From positions 182,436,973 to 182,500,972 of the forward strand of contig NC_066582.1 in assembly GCF_024323335.1 (NCBI RefSeq): DNA of 64,000 bases, in the 5' to 3' direction. The stretch's first letter is position 1, and each line of letters opens with the position of its first letter. The notes beneath the pieces were generated by a model. The model did no database searches. It saw only the letters and a program-made list of their open reading frames with translations, and had not been told where the DNA came from. This stretch comes from Lathyrus oleraceus (taxonomy: Eukaryota > Streptophyta > Magnoliopsida > Fabales > Fabaceae). Made by a program: the position numbers and the translations under genes. Positions 12,777 to 22,613 of the stretch are shown here, piece after piece.

Positions 12777-13293
12777 ATGGAACACCTTGAAAAAGAGAAC
12801 AGAGAGTTGAAAGAGGAAATTGCCCGACTGACTGCCATGATAGAGTCAGTCGTTGCTGCTCAAAGCCAAGCTTCTCCAACGCCTACAACTCCTCCCGCGA
12901 GGACTGTTACTTCAGAGGTAACTACCTCTACCATGCCTGCTGCCACCTCCCACTTCGCGTCGAACCTGCCTGCCGGATTCCCGTGGGGAATGCGGCCCAA
13001 TTTTATGCCAGAAGGCGTTGCGCCTACCTTTGCTTCCATGCTGGCATCTAGCCCGGTCATGTCCGTTCCACCTCCAGTTGTGCACACTTTGCCTCACGTA
13101 GAGGATACCATCTATCATTCTGAGCCGTCTGAGGGCCCGAACGTTTATGAGAAGATGGATGAAATGAAAGACCAATCTCTTGAGCTGCGCAAGGAATTGA
13201 AAACACTGAGAGGTAAAGATCTGTTTGGAAAGAGTATTGCTGAATTGTGCTTGGTACCCAATGTGAAAATCCCAGTGAAGTTCAAAGTGCCTG
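12777..13293 (+). pseudogene. gag of element B, N-terminal part (cut by element C)
   Basis: Starts MEHLEKENRELKEEIARL, a coiled coil followed by a Pro/Thr/Ala-rich linker and the segment ending in IPVKFKVP. The frame is open for 172 codons until it meets the LTR of element C at 13294. The frame resumes at 24660 with DFEKYKGNS after the duplicated 5 bp, exactly as the uninterrupted gag of element A reads. The start is the same as in A. Confidence 0.9.
13289..13293. repeat. Target-site duplication of element C (GCCTG), left copy
   Basis: GCCTG at 13289-13293 is repeated at 24655-24659 directly outside the TG...CA ends of element C. Removing C and one copy restores the gag codons Val-Pro-Asp. 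Confidence 0.97.
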
Positions 13294-15320
13294 TGTCATA
13301 CGGTGAACTGACTTGGGGTATTTTGCTTTTTATCGCAATGTCGCGGATAGCAAGAGTCGCCACCGACTTTTCTTTTATCCAATAAGGAAAGGTGGAAAAG
13401 AACAGGAAAGACCTCAATAGATTTTGGGTTCGGGAGGTACATTATACAAAGGGAAGGTGTTAGCACCCTTTGTATCCATGGTTATCCATGGGCTCTTAAT
13501 TACTGGATCACTTATATTTTTGTCTGAAAAGTGTCGGTGAATTGCTTAAAAAATGTTTGAAAGAGAGTTTAACTTTGTAATGATTCTCGTATGAATGTAT
13601 ACAAAGTATTTATCTCATTTGATTTTGAAAATGGTTTAGAAAAATATAACTCGGTAATGATTCTAGTATGAATGTATACCAAGTGGTGATTTTCTAGGAT
13701 TTGTAAAGTGTAAAGTGTGAGGGGTGGAAAATGTTTTAGGTTATGATCCAGTAATTGAGAGTTATACCTTCCTGAGGTCGTTATGGGCATTTCCTATCAT
13801 TATGAGGGTAAAATTGTCCTTACTATTGAGAAGTAAGTAGTGTTATCCTTTGGATGTTTAAGGGTCATCGTAGGGTCATCGATAGGTCATTGAAGGCAAC
13901 ATTTGTAAGGATACCTTAGCATTCGAAGGGACGATCATCATTTAACCGTAGGCTACACCGAAGGGTCATCGAGGGACAAAATAGTATTTTCGAAGGCAAC
14001 ATCCGAGGGACCATGATTTATTTTATGATGATTTAATCGAAGGGTCTTTGCTAAGTGTATCCCTACATTCGCGGGACATGACCGTTATACCGTAATACCG
14101 TAGGGCAGCAAAGAGAGGTCCAAGATCACTTATTTAAAGGTCATATTTTAAAGTCAATTAAGTAATTAAGTCCATACTAAAATTAATACATTAAAATTAA
14201 TACATTAAAATTAATACATTAAAATTAATACATTAAAATTAACACATTAAAATTAATTAGGCCACTTAGGGTGAGTCTCCATAAGGGTATCCCACAAATA
14301 AAGTGGAAGACCTAAACGACGATCTTTTTCTGGGACATATGAACCTTTGCAAAATTCAACAAACGGGTTAGAGTACCAAATCCGGGTGTAATCGTGGATT
14401 ACACCGTAAAAGAAAAAACAGCAGCAAGAAAACAGTGTATAATTAACATAGGATCGACCAGATACGCATAAGACATAACAAACAAAATATTGGCGGCTGC
14501 CCCGTTCGCCTCTGCCTCGCCTAGCGAAGGCCCAGCGAATACTCGCTACATGCTCGCTTAGCGATGTGCTAGCGAGCGGCTGCGGGTTTTGAATTTCAGA
14601 ACAGTATGACTTCAACCTGCGGCATGGCTTATGGCATTCAACACATAATTATATGGTTCAGCATTCACAATATCCAGGCACACTTAAATTCACATGCAAA
14701 ACCTCAAATATGTTTATGAATTCAATTATAATATCACATGCAAGTTAAGAACATAAAGCGGTATCACATGCAAATTAAGAAAATAAAGCGATAATAGTAA
14801 TGCAAACCTGTTTGCAATCGAATTGCAACCTTGAATTGGCGAGCCGGATTGAGTTGGGCGGTGGTAGCTTCGGAGCGGAGGAGCGGCCTTCAGGGTTTCT
14901 AAAGTAGCCTCCAGGGTTTTTGTGCCAGGGTTTTCGTCTGTCTCCCTCTGTTTTTCGTCCTCCTTTTCGTGGCTGAGGAGCTGGTATTTATAGTAGTAGT
15001 GGTGACCTAATGGGCTTAAAATGAGGTCCAAAACTTCAGATTTTCGCAAGCTTCGCTAGGCGAAGGAATTGCTCGCCTAGCGAGCAAGCTAGTTCTGGGC
15101 TTTTTCCTGGATCTGATGCTTCGCTGGGCGAGTGTCATGATGAAATGTTCGCTAGGCGAAGGGACTGCTCGCCTAGCGAGCAAGCTATTTTGGGCCGCCT
15201 TTGGATTGGGCCTGTTGTGAGCTGGGCTTTTGTCCATTTGATATCAGTGCCTTGCAGAGCAAGTCAGAGGGTATTGAGGGATGCTTTGAAATATCGACGG
15301 GCAAATTTTGGGGTATGACA
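13294..15320 (-). repeat. 3' LTR of element C (2,027 bp)
   Basis: On the minus strand it begins TGTCATACCCC and ends CCGTATGACA. By eye it differs from the copy at 22614-24654 by two base changes (near 13813 and 14183) and by one unit fewer of the 14-bp AT-rich repeat at about 14178-14255. It holds no gene; open frames here occur identically in both LTRs and lack any recognisable domain. Confidence 0.95.
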
Positions 15321-15334
15321 GCTGCCCCTGTTCA
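15321..15334 (-). other. Polypurine tract of element C
   Basis: The minus strand reads GAACAGGGGCAGC directly before the 3' LTR. The AGGGGCAG core is shared with the tracts of elements B (35331-35344) and E (45768-45781). Confidence 0.8.
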
Positions 15335-15479
15335 ATATTCTTGAACCGAGAGAGTAGAATGGTATGTGCCGTTCGTGGTCTGGAGGTGAAAGATTATTGA
15401 ACACTAGAATGCCCCAAAAATTTGCGCCTATCCATTAGTCTTGATGGGGATGGGCTTAGAGATGCCATCCAGGAAGTTT

Positions 15480-15890
15480 GATGACGAGCTTTCAATTGTG
15501 TCGTACATTAGACGATGTCTGAAGACATGGATGTCATACCGGGTCATACGCTAGACCGTATAATGAATCATCCATCATGCTGTTGCCTTCGCTGGGGAGT
15601 CAGAGTATGCTATATACTGTTGGGGATAAGGGATCAGAATGGATCACATGCTAGATCATATCTGAGTACCAGAGTGAGCTGTTCGTTAGGCGGATGACTT
15701 TGACGAGGATGAAAAATCAGAATGGATCGTACGCTAGATCGTCTCTGAGTTGAAGATCCAAATGGGTCTTATGATAGACTGTATTGGAGTTGCAGGATGA
15801 GCCGTCCATTAGGCTGAATCTGATGATAAAAGGGGGTAGTCGTACACTAGACTACACTTCAGAAATGTACCGTACACTAGGTAGCATCTG
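15480..15890 (-). repeat. Imperfect copies of the element C 3' UTR repeat
   Basis: Diverged copies of the motif (T)CGTACRYTAGAC with spacers, between the polypurine tract and the regular arrays. Same family as the following entries but without a constant period. Confidence 0.7.
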
Positions 15891-16736
15891 AGAAGATGAA
15901 GGTTTAACTTGGTCGTACATTAAACCATATCTGAGCAGAATGAGCCGTCCATTAGGCTGAATCTGCTAAAAAGGGAGTAGTCGTACACTAGACTACCATT
16001 CAGAAATGTACCTGTCCGAAGGTAGCATCTGAGAAGATGAAGGTTTAACTTGGTCGTACATTAAACCATATCTGAGCAGAATGAGTCGTCCATTAGGCTG
16101 AATCTGCTGGAAAGGGAGTAGTCGTACACTAGACTACCATTCAGAAATGTACCTGTCCGAAGGTAGCATCTGAGAAGATGAAGGTTTAACTTGGTCGTAC
16201 ATTAAACCATATCTGAGCAGAATGAGCCGTCCATTAGGCTGAATCTGCTGAAAAGGGAGTAGTCGTACACTAGACTACCATTCAGAAATGTACCTGTCCG
16301 AAGGTAGCATCTGAGAAGATGAAGGTTTAACTTGGTCGTACATTAAACCATATCTGAGCAGAATGAGCCGTCCATTAGGCTGAATTTGCTGAAAAGGGAG
16401 TAGTCGTACACTAGACTACCATTCAGAAATGTACCTGTCCGAAGGTAGCATCTGAGAAGATGAAGGTTTAACTTGGTCGTACATTAAACCATATCTGAGC
16501 AGAATGAGTCGTCCATTAGGCTGAATCTGCTGGAAAGGGAGTAGTCGTACACTAGACTACCATTCAGAAATGTACCTGTCCGAAGGTAGCATCTGAGAAG
16601 ATGAAGGTTTAACTTGGTCGTACATTAAACCATATCTGAGCAGAATGAGCCGTCCATTAGGCTGAATCTGCTGAAAAGGGAGTAGTCGTACACTAGACTA
16701 CCATTCAGAAATGTACCTGTCCGAAGGTAGCATCTG
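15891..16736 (-). repeat. Tandem array, 141-bp unit, six copies
   Basis: The landmark AGAAGATGAAGG recurs at 15891, 16032, 16173, 16314, 16455 and 16596, a constant 141-bp spacing, with few differences between units. Each unit holds three related sub-motifs, including GTCGTACACTAGACTACC and GGTCGTACATTAAACC. Confidence 0.95.
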
Positions 16737-16995
16737 AGTAAGGGAGTAGCCGTATACTAGACTACCATTCAGAAATGTACCTGTCCGAAGGTAGCATCTG
16801 AGTAAGGGAGTAGCCGTATACTAGACTACCATTCAGAAATGTACCTGTCCGAAGGTAGCATCTGAGTAAGGGAGTAGCCGTATACTAGACTACCATTCAG
16901 AAATGTACCTGTCCGAAGGTAGCATCTGAGTAAGGGAGTAGCCGTATACTAGACTACCATTCAGAAATGTACCTGTCCGAAGGTAGCATCTGAGG
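16737..16995 (-). repeat. Tandem array, 64-bp unit, four copies
   Basis: TAAGGGAGTAGCC recurs at 16739, 16803, 16867 and 16931. The unit is a part of the 141-bp unit that has been amplified separately, with CGTACAC changed to CGTATAC. Confidence 0.95.
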
Positions 16996-17990
16996 GGATG
17001 AAGGTCTAACTTGGTCGTACATTAGACTGTATTTGCAGAATCTGACTTGAAGGTCTAACTTGGTCGTACATTAGACTGTATTTGCAGAATCTGACTTGAA
17101 GGTCTAACTTGGTCGTACATTAGACTGTATCTGAGCAGAATCCGAGGACTTGACGGTCTAACTTGGTCGTACATTAGACGGTCACTGAGCAGAATCTGGT
17201 CTAACTTGGTCGTACATTAGACTGTATCTGGGCAGAATCCGAGGACTTGACGGTCTAACTTGGTCGTACATTAGACTGTCACCGAGCAGAATCTGGTCTA
17301 ACTTGATCGTACATTAGACTGTATCTGAGCAGAATCCGAGGACTTGACGGTCTAACTTGGTCGTACATTAGACTGTCACCGAGCAGAATCTGGTCTAACT
17401 TGATCGTACATTAGACTGTATCTGAGCAGAATCCAAGGACTTGACGGTCTAACTTGGTCGTACATTAGACTGTCACTGAGCAGAATCTGGTCTAACTTGA
17501 TCATACATTAGACTGTATCTGAGCAGAATCCGAGGACTTGACGGTCTAACTTGGTCGTACATTAGACTGTCACCGAGCAGAATCTGGTCTAACTTGGTCG
17601 TACATTAGACTGTATCTGAGCAGAATCCGAGGACTTGACGGTCTAACTTGGTCGCACATTAGACTGTCACTGAGCAGAATCTGGTCTAACTTGGTCGTAC
17701 ATTAGACTGTATCTGAGCAGAATCCGAGGACTTGACGGTCTAAGACTGTCACTGAGCAGAATCTGGTCTAACTTGGTCGTACATTAGACTGTATCTGAGC
17801 AGAATCCGAGGACTTGACGGTCTAACTTGGTCGCACATTAGACTGTCACTGAGCAGAATCTGACTTGAGGGTCTAACTTGGTCGTACATTAGACTATCTT
17901 TGCAGAATCTGACTTGAAGGTCTAACTTGGTCGTACATTAGACTGTCTTTGAGTGGTATTTGAAGATTTGAAGGTCTAACTTGGTCGTAC
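16996..17990 (-). repeat. Tandem array, about 49-bp unit with a 97-bp higher-order unit
   Basis: AAGGTCTAAC recurs at 17001, 17050 and 17099 (49 bp). Then GAGGACTTGACGG recurs at 17144, 17241, 17338, 17435 (AAGGAC variant), 17532, 17629 and 17726, a 97-bp period that is a dimer of the 49-bp unit. One later unit is 82 bp. All share the core GGTCTAACTTGGTCGTACAT. Confidence 0.93.
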
Positions 17991-19650
17991 ATTAGACAGT
18001 ATTTGAGTGGTTGAAGGTCAGAATGGATCGTACGCTAGATCGTATCTGAGTTGTTGAAGGTCAGAATGGATCGTACGCTAGATCGTATTTGAGTTGAAGG
18101 AGTCATATGTTGAGATGAATCAGGATGGACCGTATGCTAGGCAGTACCTGAGAAATGAAGGTCCAACTGGGTCGTACATTAGACCGTGTTGGAGTAGTTG
18201 AAGATCAGAATGGATCGTCCGTTAGATCGTATCTGAGTGGAAGGAGTTATATGTTGGGCTGAATCAGAATGAACCGTACGTTAGGCTGAATCTGATAGTA
18301 TTTGTGTATGCTGTATTTGCGATAAATGTCTGGGATGGGCTCACAGATGCCATCGTTAGGAGGATGTCAGAATGAATGTGGACATGGAGTATATCTGAAA
18401 GATGTATCTGAAGAAGAAAGTAGTCGTATGCTAGACTACACCTCGGAATGTACCATATGCTAGGCAGTATCTGAGGGATATAGTTGAATCTTGAATGTAA
18501 TTGATAAAGATGTCTGTCTGAATGGACCTTTGTTTTGACTGTGTCAGGAGGATGATTAACCTGAAAAATAAAGTTAGCTTCATGCCATGTCATGATGCAT
18601 GAGATGCAAATGTTGTATGCATGCGTATGCTGTGAAATGATGTAATGAGTGAATTATGCGTCTGGAATAAATGAGAGCATTGTATACATGTGCATGTTAT
18701 GAAATGATGTAATGTATATGATGCGGAACGAAAATTGTATGTAGGTATGTGATGTGAGATGATGTAATGAATGCACTATGTGTCTGAAACGTTCTTCCGG
18801 GGACTCTACTGGGGGAAAGTGAATCTCAGTCTTCTGGTCGGAGATATTTGTATTGATGATCCTTTCTTAGCTGAGGATACTTGATTTCTGTCTGATGGTG
18901 GAAATATCCAACAGAGCCTGGCTGGGGGTGGAAGAGATGACCCATTTGTCTAGTAACGCCAATTTCTTCTGGGGAAATAACTGGCGTTGCCGGGGAATCG
19001 AATTAGCAACGGATTCATTGGGAAGCATGGTTAGACCTTCTCCTCGATCCCAAAGTCTTTTCGTAATTGTCATCGTTATTTTATGCATTTTGATAAACGT
19101 TGATCATATTCAAATGCATATATCAATTCAAGTTAAATCAATGGACGTTTACGCAAACAAAACAGAGAAAGTAAAACAAAAGTATCTTTTTTGGAAATGA
19201 AATTGTATTGATTTTGAAAGAGGGCCTGTAAACAGGCAATTTGTGTACAAGGAGACAGAAATCCTAGTAAGAGGAAATTCGTCAAGAAAACAAAGAGAAA
19301 GCTATGCAGAAAAGGTCCCATTGATTTTAATTCCACTACTGTCATTATGTCTTCAAGCGTCTCATCTCCTGTTGTCGGATGGAAGTGATTGGCTTGTTCA
19401 GTCCTTGGAACTTGGTTGAAGCTGACTGAGAACGGGACATAGTCTTACGCTTTAATCCCTAATTTTTGCCTGGACCGCCTTTTCAGGTTTTCAATCCACC
19501 AGGATACCCCTTTTTGCCCAAGCCGCCTTTTCAGGTTTTCGACTTGCCGGGTGCACATTTTTTATGTTTATCCCTAATTTTTGCCCGAACCCTTTTGGTT
19601 CGCCGGGATGCCCTTACTTTTGCCTAGGTACGTCGACCTAGCGGGTCTCT
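17991..19650 (-). other. Rest of the 3' UTR of element C, non-coding
   Basis: Diverged repeat copies fade out by about 18300-18480. From there to 19440 I see no coding frame; ATG-rich, T/G-rich sequence near 18580-18780 has loosely repeated ATGATGTAATG words. The part 19440-19640 holds the pair of imperfect repeats that directly follows integrase in all the related elements of this window. Confidence 0.6.
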
Positions 19651-19651
19651 G

Positions 19652-20282
19652 TTATGCGTAGTATTTAACTATGTCCGCGTTCACAGGATGCGGGAAGTCT
19701 TCGCCATCCATTGTAGCAAGTATCATGGCTCCACCGGAGAATACCTTCTTAACCACAAATGGCCCTTCGTATGTGGGAGTCCACTTGCCTCTGGGATCAC
19801 CCTGTGGTAGCATGATACGCTTTATCACCAAGTCGCCAATTTGATACCTCTGTCTCTTGACTCTTTTGTTAAATGCCTGAGTCATGCGCTTCTGATATAT
19901 CTGCCCATGACAAACAGCCGCAAGTCTCTTCTTATCAATCAAATTTATCTGATCGAGTCGAGTCTGAATCCATCTAAGCCTGCATCTTTCATAATTCTTA
20001 GAGAGGGAATCTGAAATTCCACTGGTAAAACGGCTTCCATTCCATAGACTAAAGAGAAATGGGTTGCCCCTGTCGAAGTGCGGTAACCATGAAGAGCAAG
20101 AGGTAACATCTCATGCCAGTCTTTGTACGTTATGTCATTTTTTGTATGATCCTCTTGATATTCTTATTAGCAGTCTCCACGGTGCCGTTCGTCTTTGGCC
20201 GGTACGGAGAAGAGTCATGGTGCTTTATTTTGAACTGCGTGTAGAGTTCAGTTTAGTACCATTATCAGTGATAACTCTCTCA
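19652..20282 (-). pseudogene. Integrase remnant of element C
   Basis: The last 96 codons (19942-19652) are open and give the C-terminal part of a Tat-type integrase, with GDPRGKWTPTYEGPFVVKK and the ending ADIVKYYA before the stop. Upstream, frame-shifted fragments include the motif VITDNG (about 20270, second catalytic Asp present) and SPYRPKTNGTVE (about 20190-20220, with the catalytic Glu). The zinc-binding N-terminus and most of the core are deleted, so no integrase can be made. Confidence 0.85.
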
Positions 20283-20950
20283 GGAGACAGCAGGTTTCTC
20301 AGATGTATATTTGATAGAATCCATCTTAGAAATCAATAAAGTGGTATGATTCAACATATACTGTCTTAGTCGGCGAGCAGCCCAAGCCAAAGCACAGCAA
20401 GCTTTCTCGAGCTGTGAGTATCTTGTTTCACAGTCGGTACCTTTTGCCAAGGCAGTGTATGACATGCCCTTTTCGACCAGACTCGTCATGTTGCCCCAGC
20501 ACACCTTATTGAATTTTCTAACACGGCCAAATACATGATTAGAGGTCTTCCTTCAACTGGTGGCATCGGAATTGGAGGTTCTTGGAGATATTTCCTGATT
20601 TTGTTATTCATCATTCCATACCATCTCTTGATTTTTCTTTTTTAGTAATTTGAAGATGGGTTTGCAGGTAGCAGTCAAGTGTGGAATGAATCGGGCAATG
20701 TAATTCGAGTGCCCCAAGAAACCTCTGACTTCTTTCTTGTCTATTTCAGTACCCATTGCAATTTCAATTGATTCCTCCTGCGGCTGTATGGTCTTTTCTT
20801 CTTGTAGTAACAGTCTGACAAGTTCACCAGGGACTTCACAATCTTCCTCGCTTCCATCCTCGGCTTGGTAGATCGGATTTTCAAAGTCATAATGAACAGT
20901 AGCAGAACTATTATCAACAGGATCCAGAGTGGATATGGATCGGAAAACTG
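20283..20950 (-). pseudogene. RT end and RNase H remnant of element C
   Basis: The segment 20504-20283 encodes RNase H-type sequence (TRYSQLEKACCALAWAARRL, HTTLLISKMD) and stops where it joins integrase sequence by deletion. Before it, 20940-20560 carries the acidic pro-RT linker joined directly to the tail of RT (VRGFLGHSNYIARFIPHLTA). All RT catalytic motifs, including YVDD, are missing. Confidence 0.8.
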
Positions 20951-21151
20951 TTACGTGCGTGTGTGCAAGAAAACATAGCTTGTTTTGAAAAAAATGACAG
21001 GAAAGATAAAGAGCGCAATATTTGAATGCAAAAAGTCCATTGATTTATTGAATATGAATATGCTTATGAAATGACAAAACCCTTGAAAAATTAGCTATTA
21101 TGCCCCCGGGTATAGACATAATGCTTTGAAGCACTAAAATAGCAATAACAA

Positions 21152-21721
21152 TTACTCTTGACTAAAGGAAATCGGGATAGTGTCTTCAGCCTTCCAATCA
21201 TTGGGTCCGTCACCAATTGTTGGGAAAATCCAGCTATCCAAGTCATAATCGTTATCAGTATCTTCCACAACATTGACAGTCTCGTCATGATTAGGCAGAG
21301 GAGCAGTGATGACATTAGGAGTCTCAGGCGGATCAAATTCAAATTCTCCGGCGTCGATCATATCCTGAATTTTGTTCTTCAACGACCAACAATCGTTTGT
21401 ATCATGCCCGGGGCTATCGGAGTGATAGGCACACCTGGCATTGGGATTATAACGAGGAGAAGTAGTGTTGGGTTTTGCGGGAGGATCTCTGAGGGTAATT
21501 AAATTTGCTTTTAGCATACCCTGCAGTGCTTGTGCTAAAGTCATATTGATCTTCGTAAACTGCCTCCTTCCCGGGTTAACGTGCCTCACAGGTTTCTTGT
21601 CTTTCTTTTTCTCGAGCAAGAGAGCTTTCAGTTCCTCCTGCCCCCTGGATAAGTTCAAGATCATCTCCTGGAGTTGAGCATTCTGAGCATGGAGATCCTT
21701 GACAGTTTGTTCGAGGTCCAT
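21152..21721 (-). CDS. Shortened gag of element C, open frame of 189 codons
   Basis: This is the only intact frame in C. The N-terminus (MDLEQTVKDLHAQNAQLQEM) is a coiled coil like that of gag in A and B. It then jumps, by an in-frame deletion of the whole Gag core, to the C-terminal region with the finger-like CAYHSDSPGHDTNDCWSLK (about residues 99-117) and an acidic tail. The spacer and protease that follow in B are missing. The stop TAA overlaps a GTAATTG sequence identical to the intron donor of B. A dimerising and RNA-binding remnant is conceivable, but a function is only inference; the frame may be open simply because the insertion is young. Confidence 0.65.
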   Translation of the reverse strand: MDLEQTVKDLHAQNAQLQEMILNLSRGQEELKALLLEKKKDKKPVRHVNPGRRQFTKINMTLAQALQGMLKANLITLRDPPAKPNTTSPRYNPNARCAYHSDSPGHDTNDCWSLKNKIQDMIDAGEFEFDPPETPNVITAPLPNHDETVNVVEDTDNDYDLDSWIFPTIGDGPNDWKAEDTIPISFSQE

Positions 21722-21853
21722 TTTTCTGTGTGGAGGAAAACCGTGAGAACACTGATCCCTTTAGAGTACCTGTTATGCTATGTTATGCTATGCAATGCAT
21801 GAAATGTTTTCAAGGCCTTTTGGAATTTAACTTTGCATAAACTACCGAAAAGG

Positions 21854-21892
<39 letters not shown>

Positions 21893-22591
21893 CATACAAA
21901 ACAGAGCAAAGTTAAATCCCTAAGTCCTTGAAATGGTTAGTTCAATGTTATGATGTCATGATGTTATGATGTTATGATGTTATGAGGTTAAATAAATAAC
22001 AAGCACAAGCAAGTCACACAACCATCATTCCTAGGTTTTAAGGCTTGCATGAGTTCCATAGGTAAGTACCCTCCCCACTGAAGTTTAGTTGGTTCAACCT
22101 GTCCTAGAATAGTAACCGGGTTCTAAAAGGATCTCAGATCATCGACCTTCCTTTAAGTCCACTTCAGTGCAACACCAAGTGGTTGACCAAAGCTTCCCTA
22201 AAGTCCAATCTCAAAGAGTGTAGTATCGAGTCTCAACCAACCCCAGTCGGAACCGAAGTCAGTTATCTCACTACTTTCTAATGGCCAGGATGAGTCAATT
22301 AGGGTTCTAAAGGTCTGGTTAATGCTTTAATGACACCACGCGGAAGCCAAATTTTTCCTCAAATGAACATGAGGAACATCAGGACATCCAAAGTGTCACA
22401 TTAACCGTAGCTATCATTTTAACCATTCCAGTATACGCCGGATAGTCGCGATGATCTATTGCTACTTACCTAAGGTACACTAGATCCGGGTGTAGGATCT
22501 TTCACTCAAGAATACCCAAGCAATCCCTTAAAAGTAAATCAGACAATGTGAATATGTGATCTTATTATTAAGGTAACCTCTCTTTAAGTGA
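21722..22591 (-). other. 5' leader of element C, with poly(T) run
   Basis: Non-coding leader between primer site and gag. It contains a run of 34 T (21859-21892; poly(A) in element sense) and a short array of ATGTTATGATG words (about 21947-21990). The part 22030-22500 resembles the leaders of A and B in layout. Confidence 0.65.
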
Positions 22592-22609
22592 TCCCCAGCA
22601 GAGTCGCCA
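22592..22609 (-). other. Primer-binding site of element C (tRNA-Arg type)
   Basis: The minus strand reads TGGCGACTCTGCTGGGGA, 4 nt inside the LTR. This is the Ogre-type site, complementary to the 3' end of a plant tRNA-Arg. Confidence 0.88.
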
Positions 22610-22613
22610 GTTC

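Noticed and set aside
13294..13385. Gag frame of B running on into the C LTR
   Set aside because: The last 30 codons are LTR sequence after the insertion point.
14253..15237. Three minus-strand frames in the C LTR, repeated at 23587-24571
   Set aside because: They are identical only because the LTRs are identical; no domain, and they cross the promoter.
15891..17990. Regular repeats that could suggest a CRISPR-like array
   Set aside because: Spacers are themselves repeated, the unit size varies and the array is part of a retrotransposon 3' UTR in a plant.
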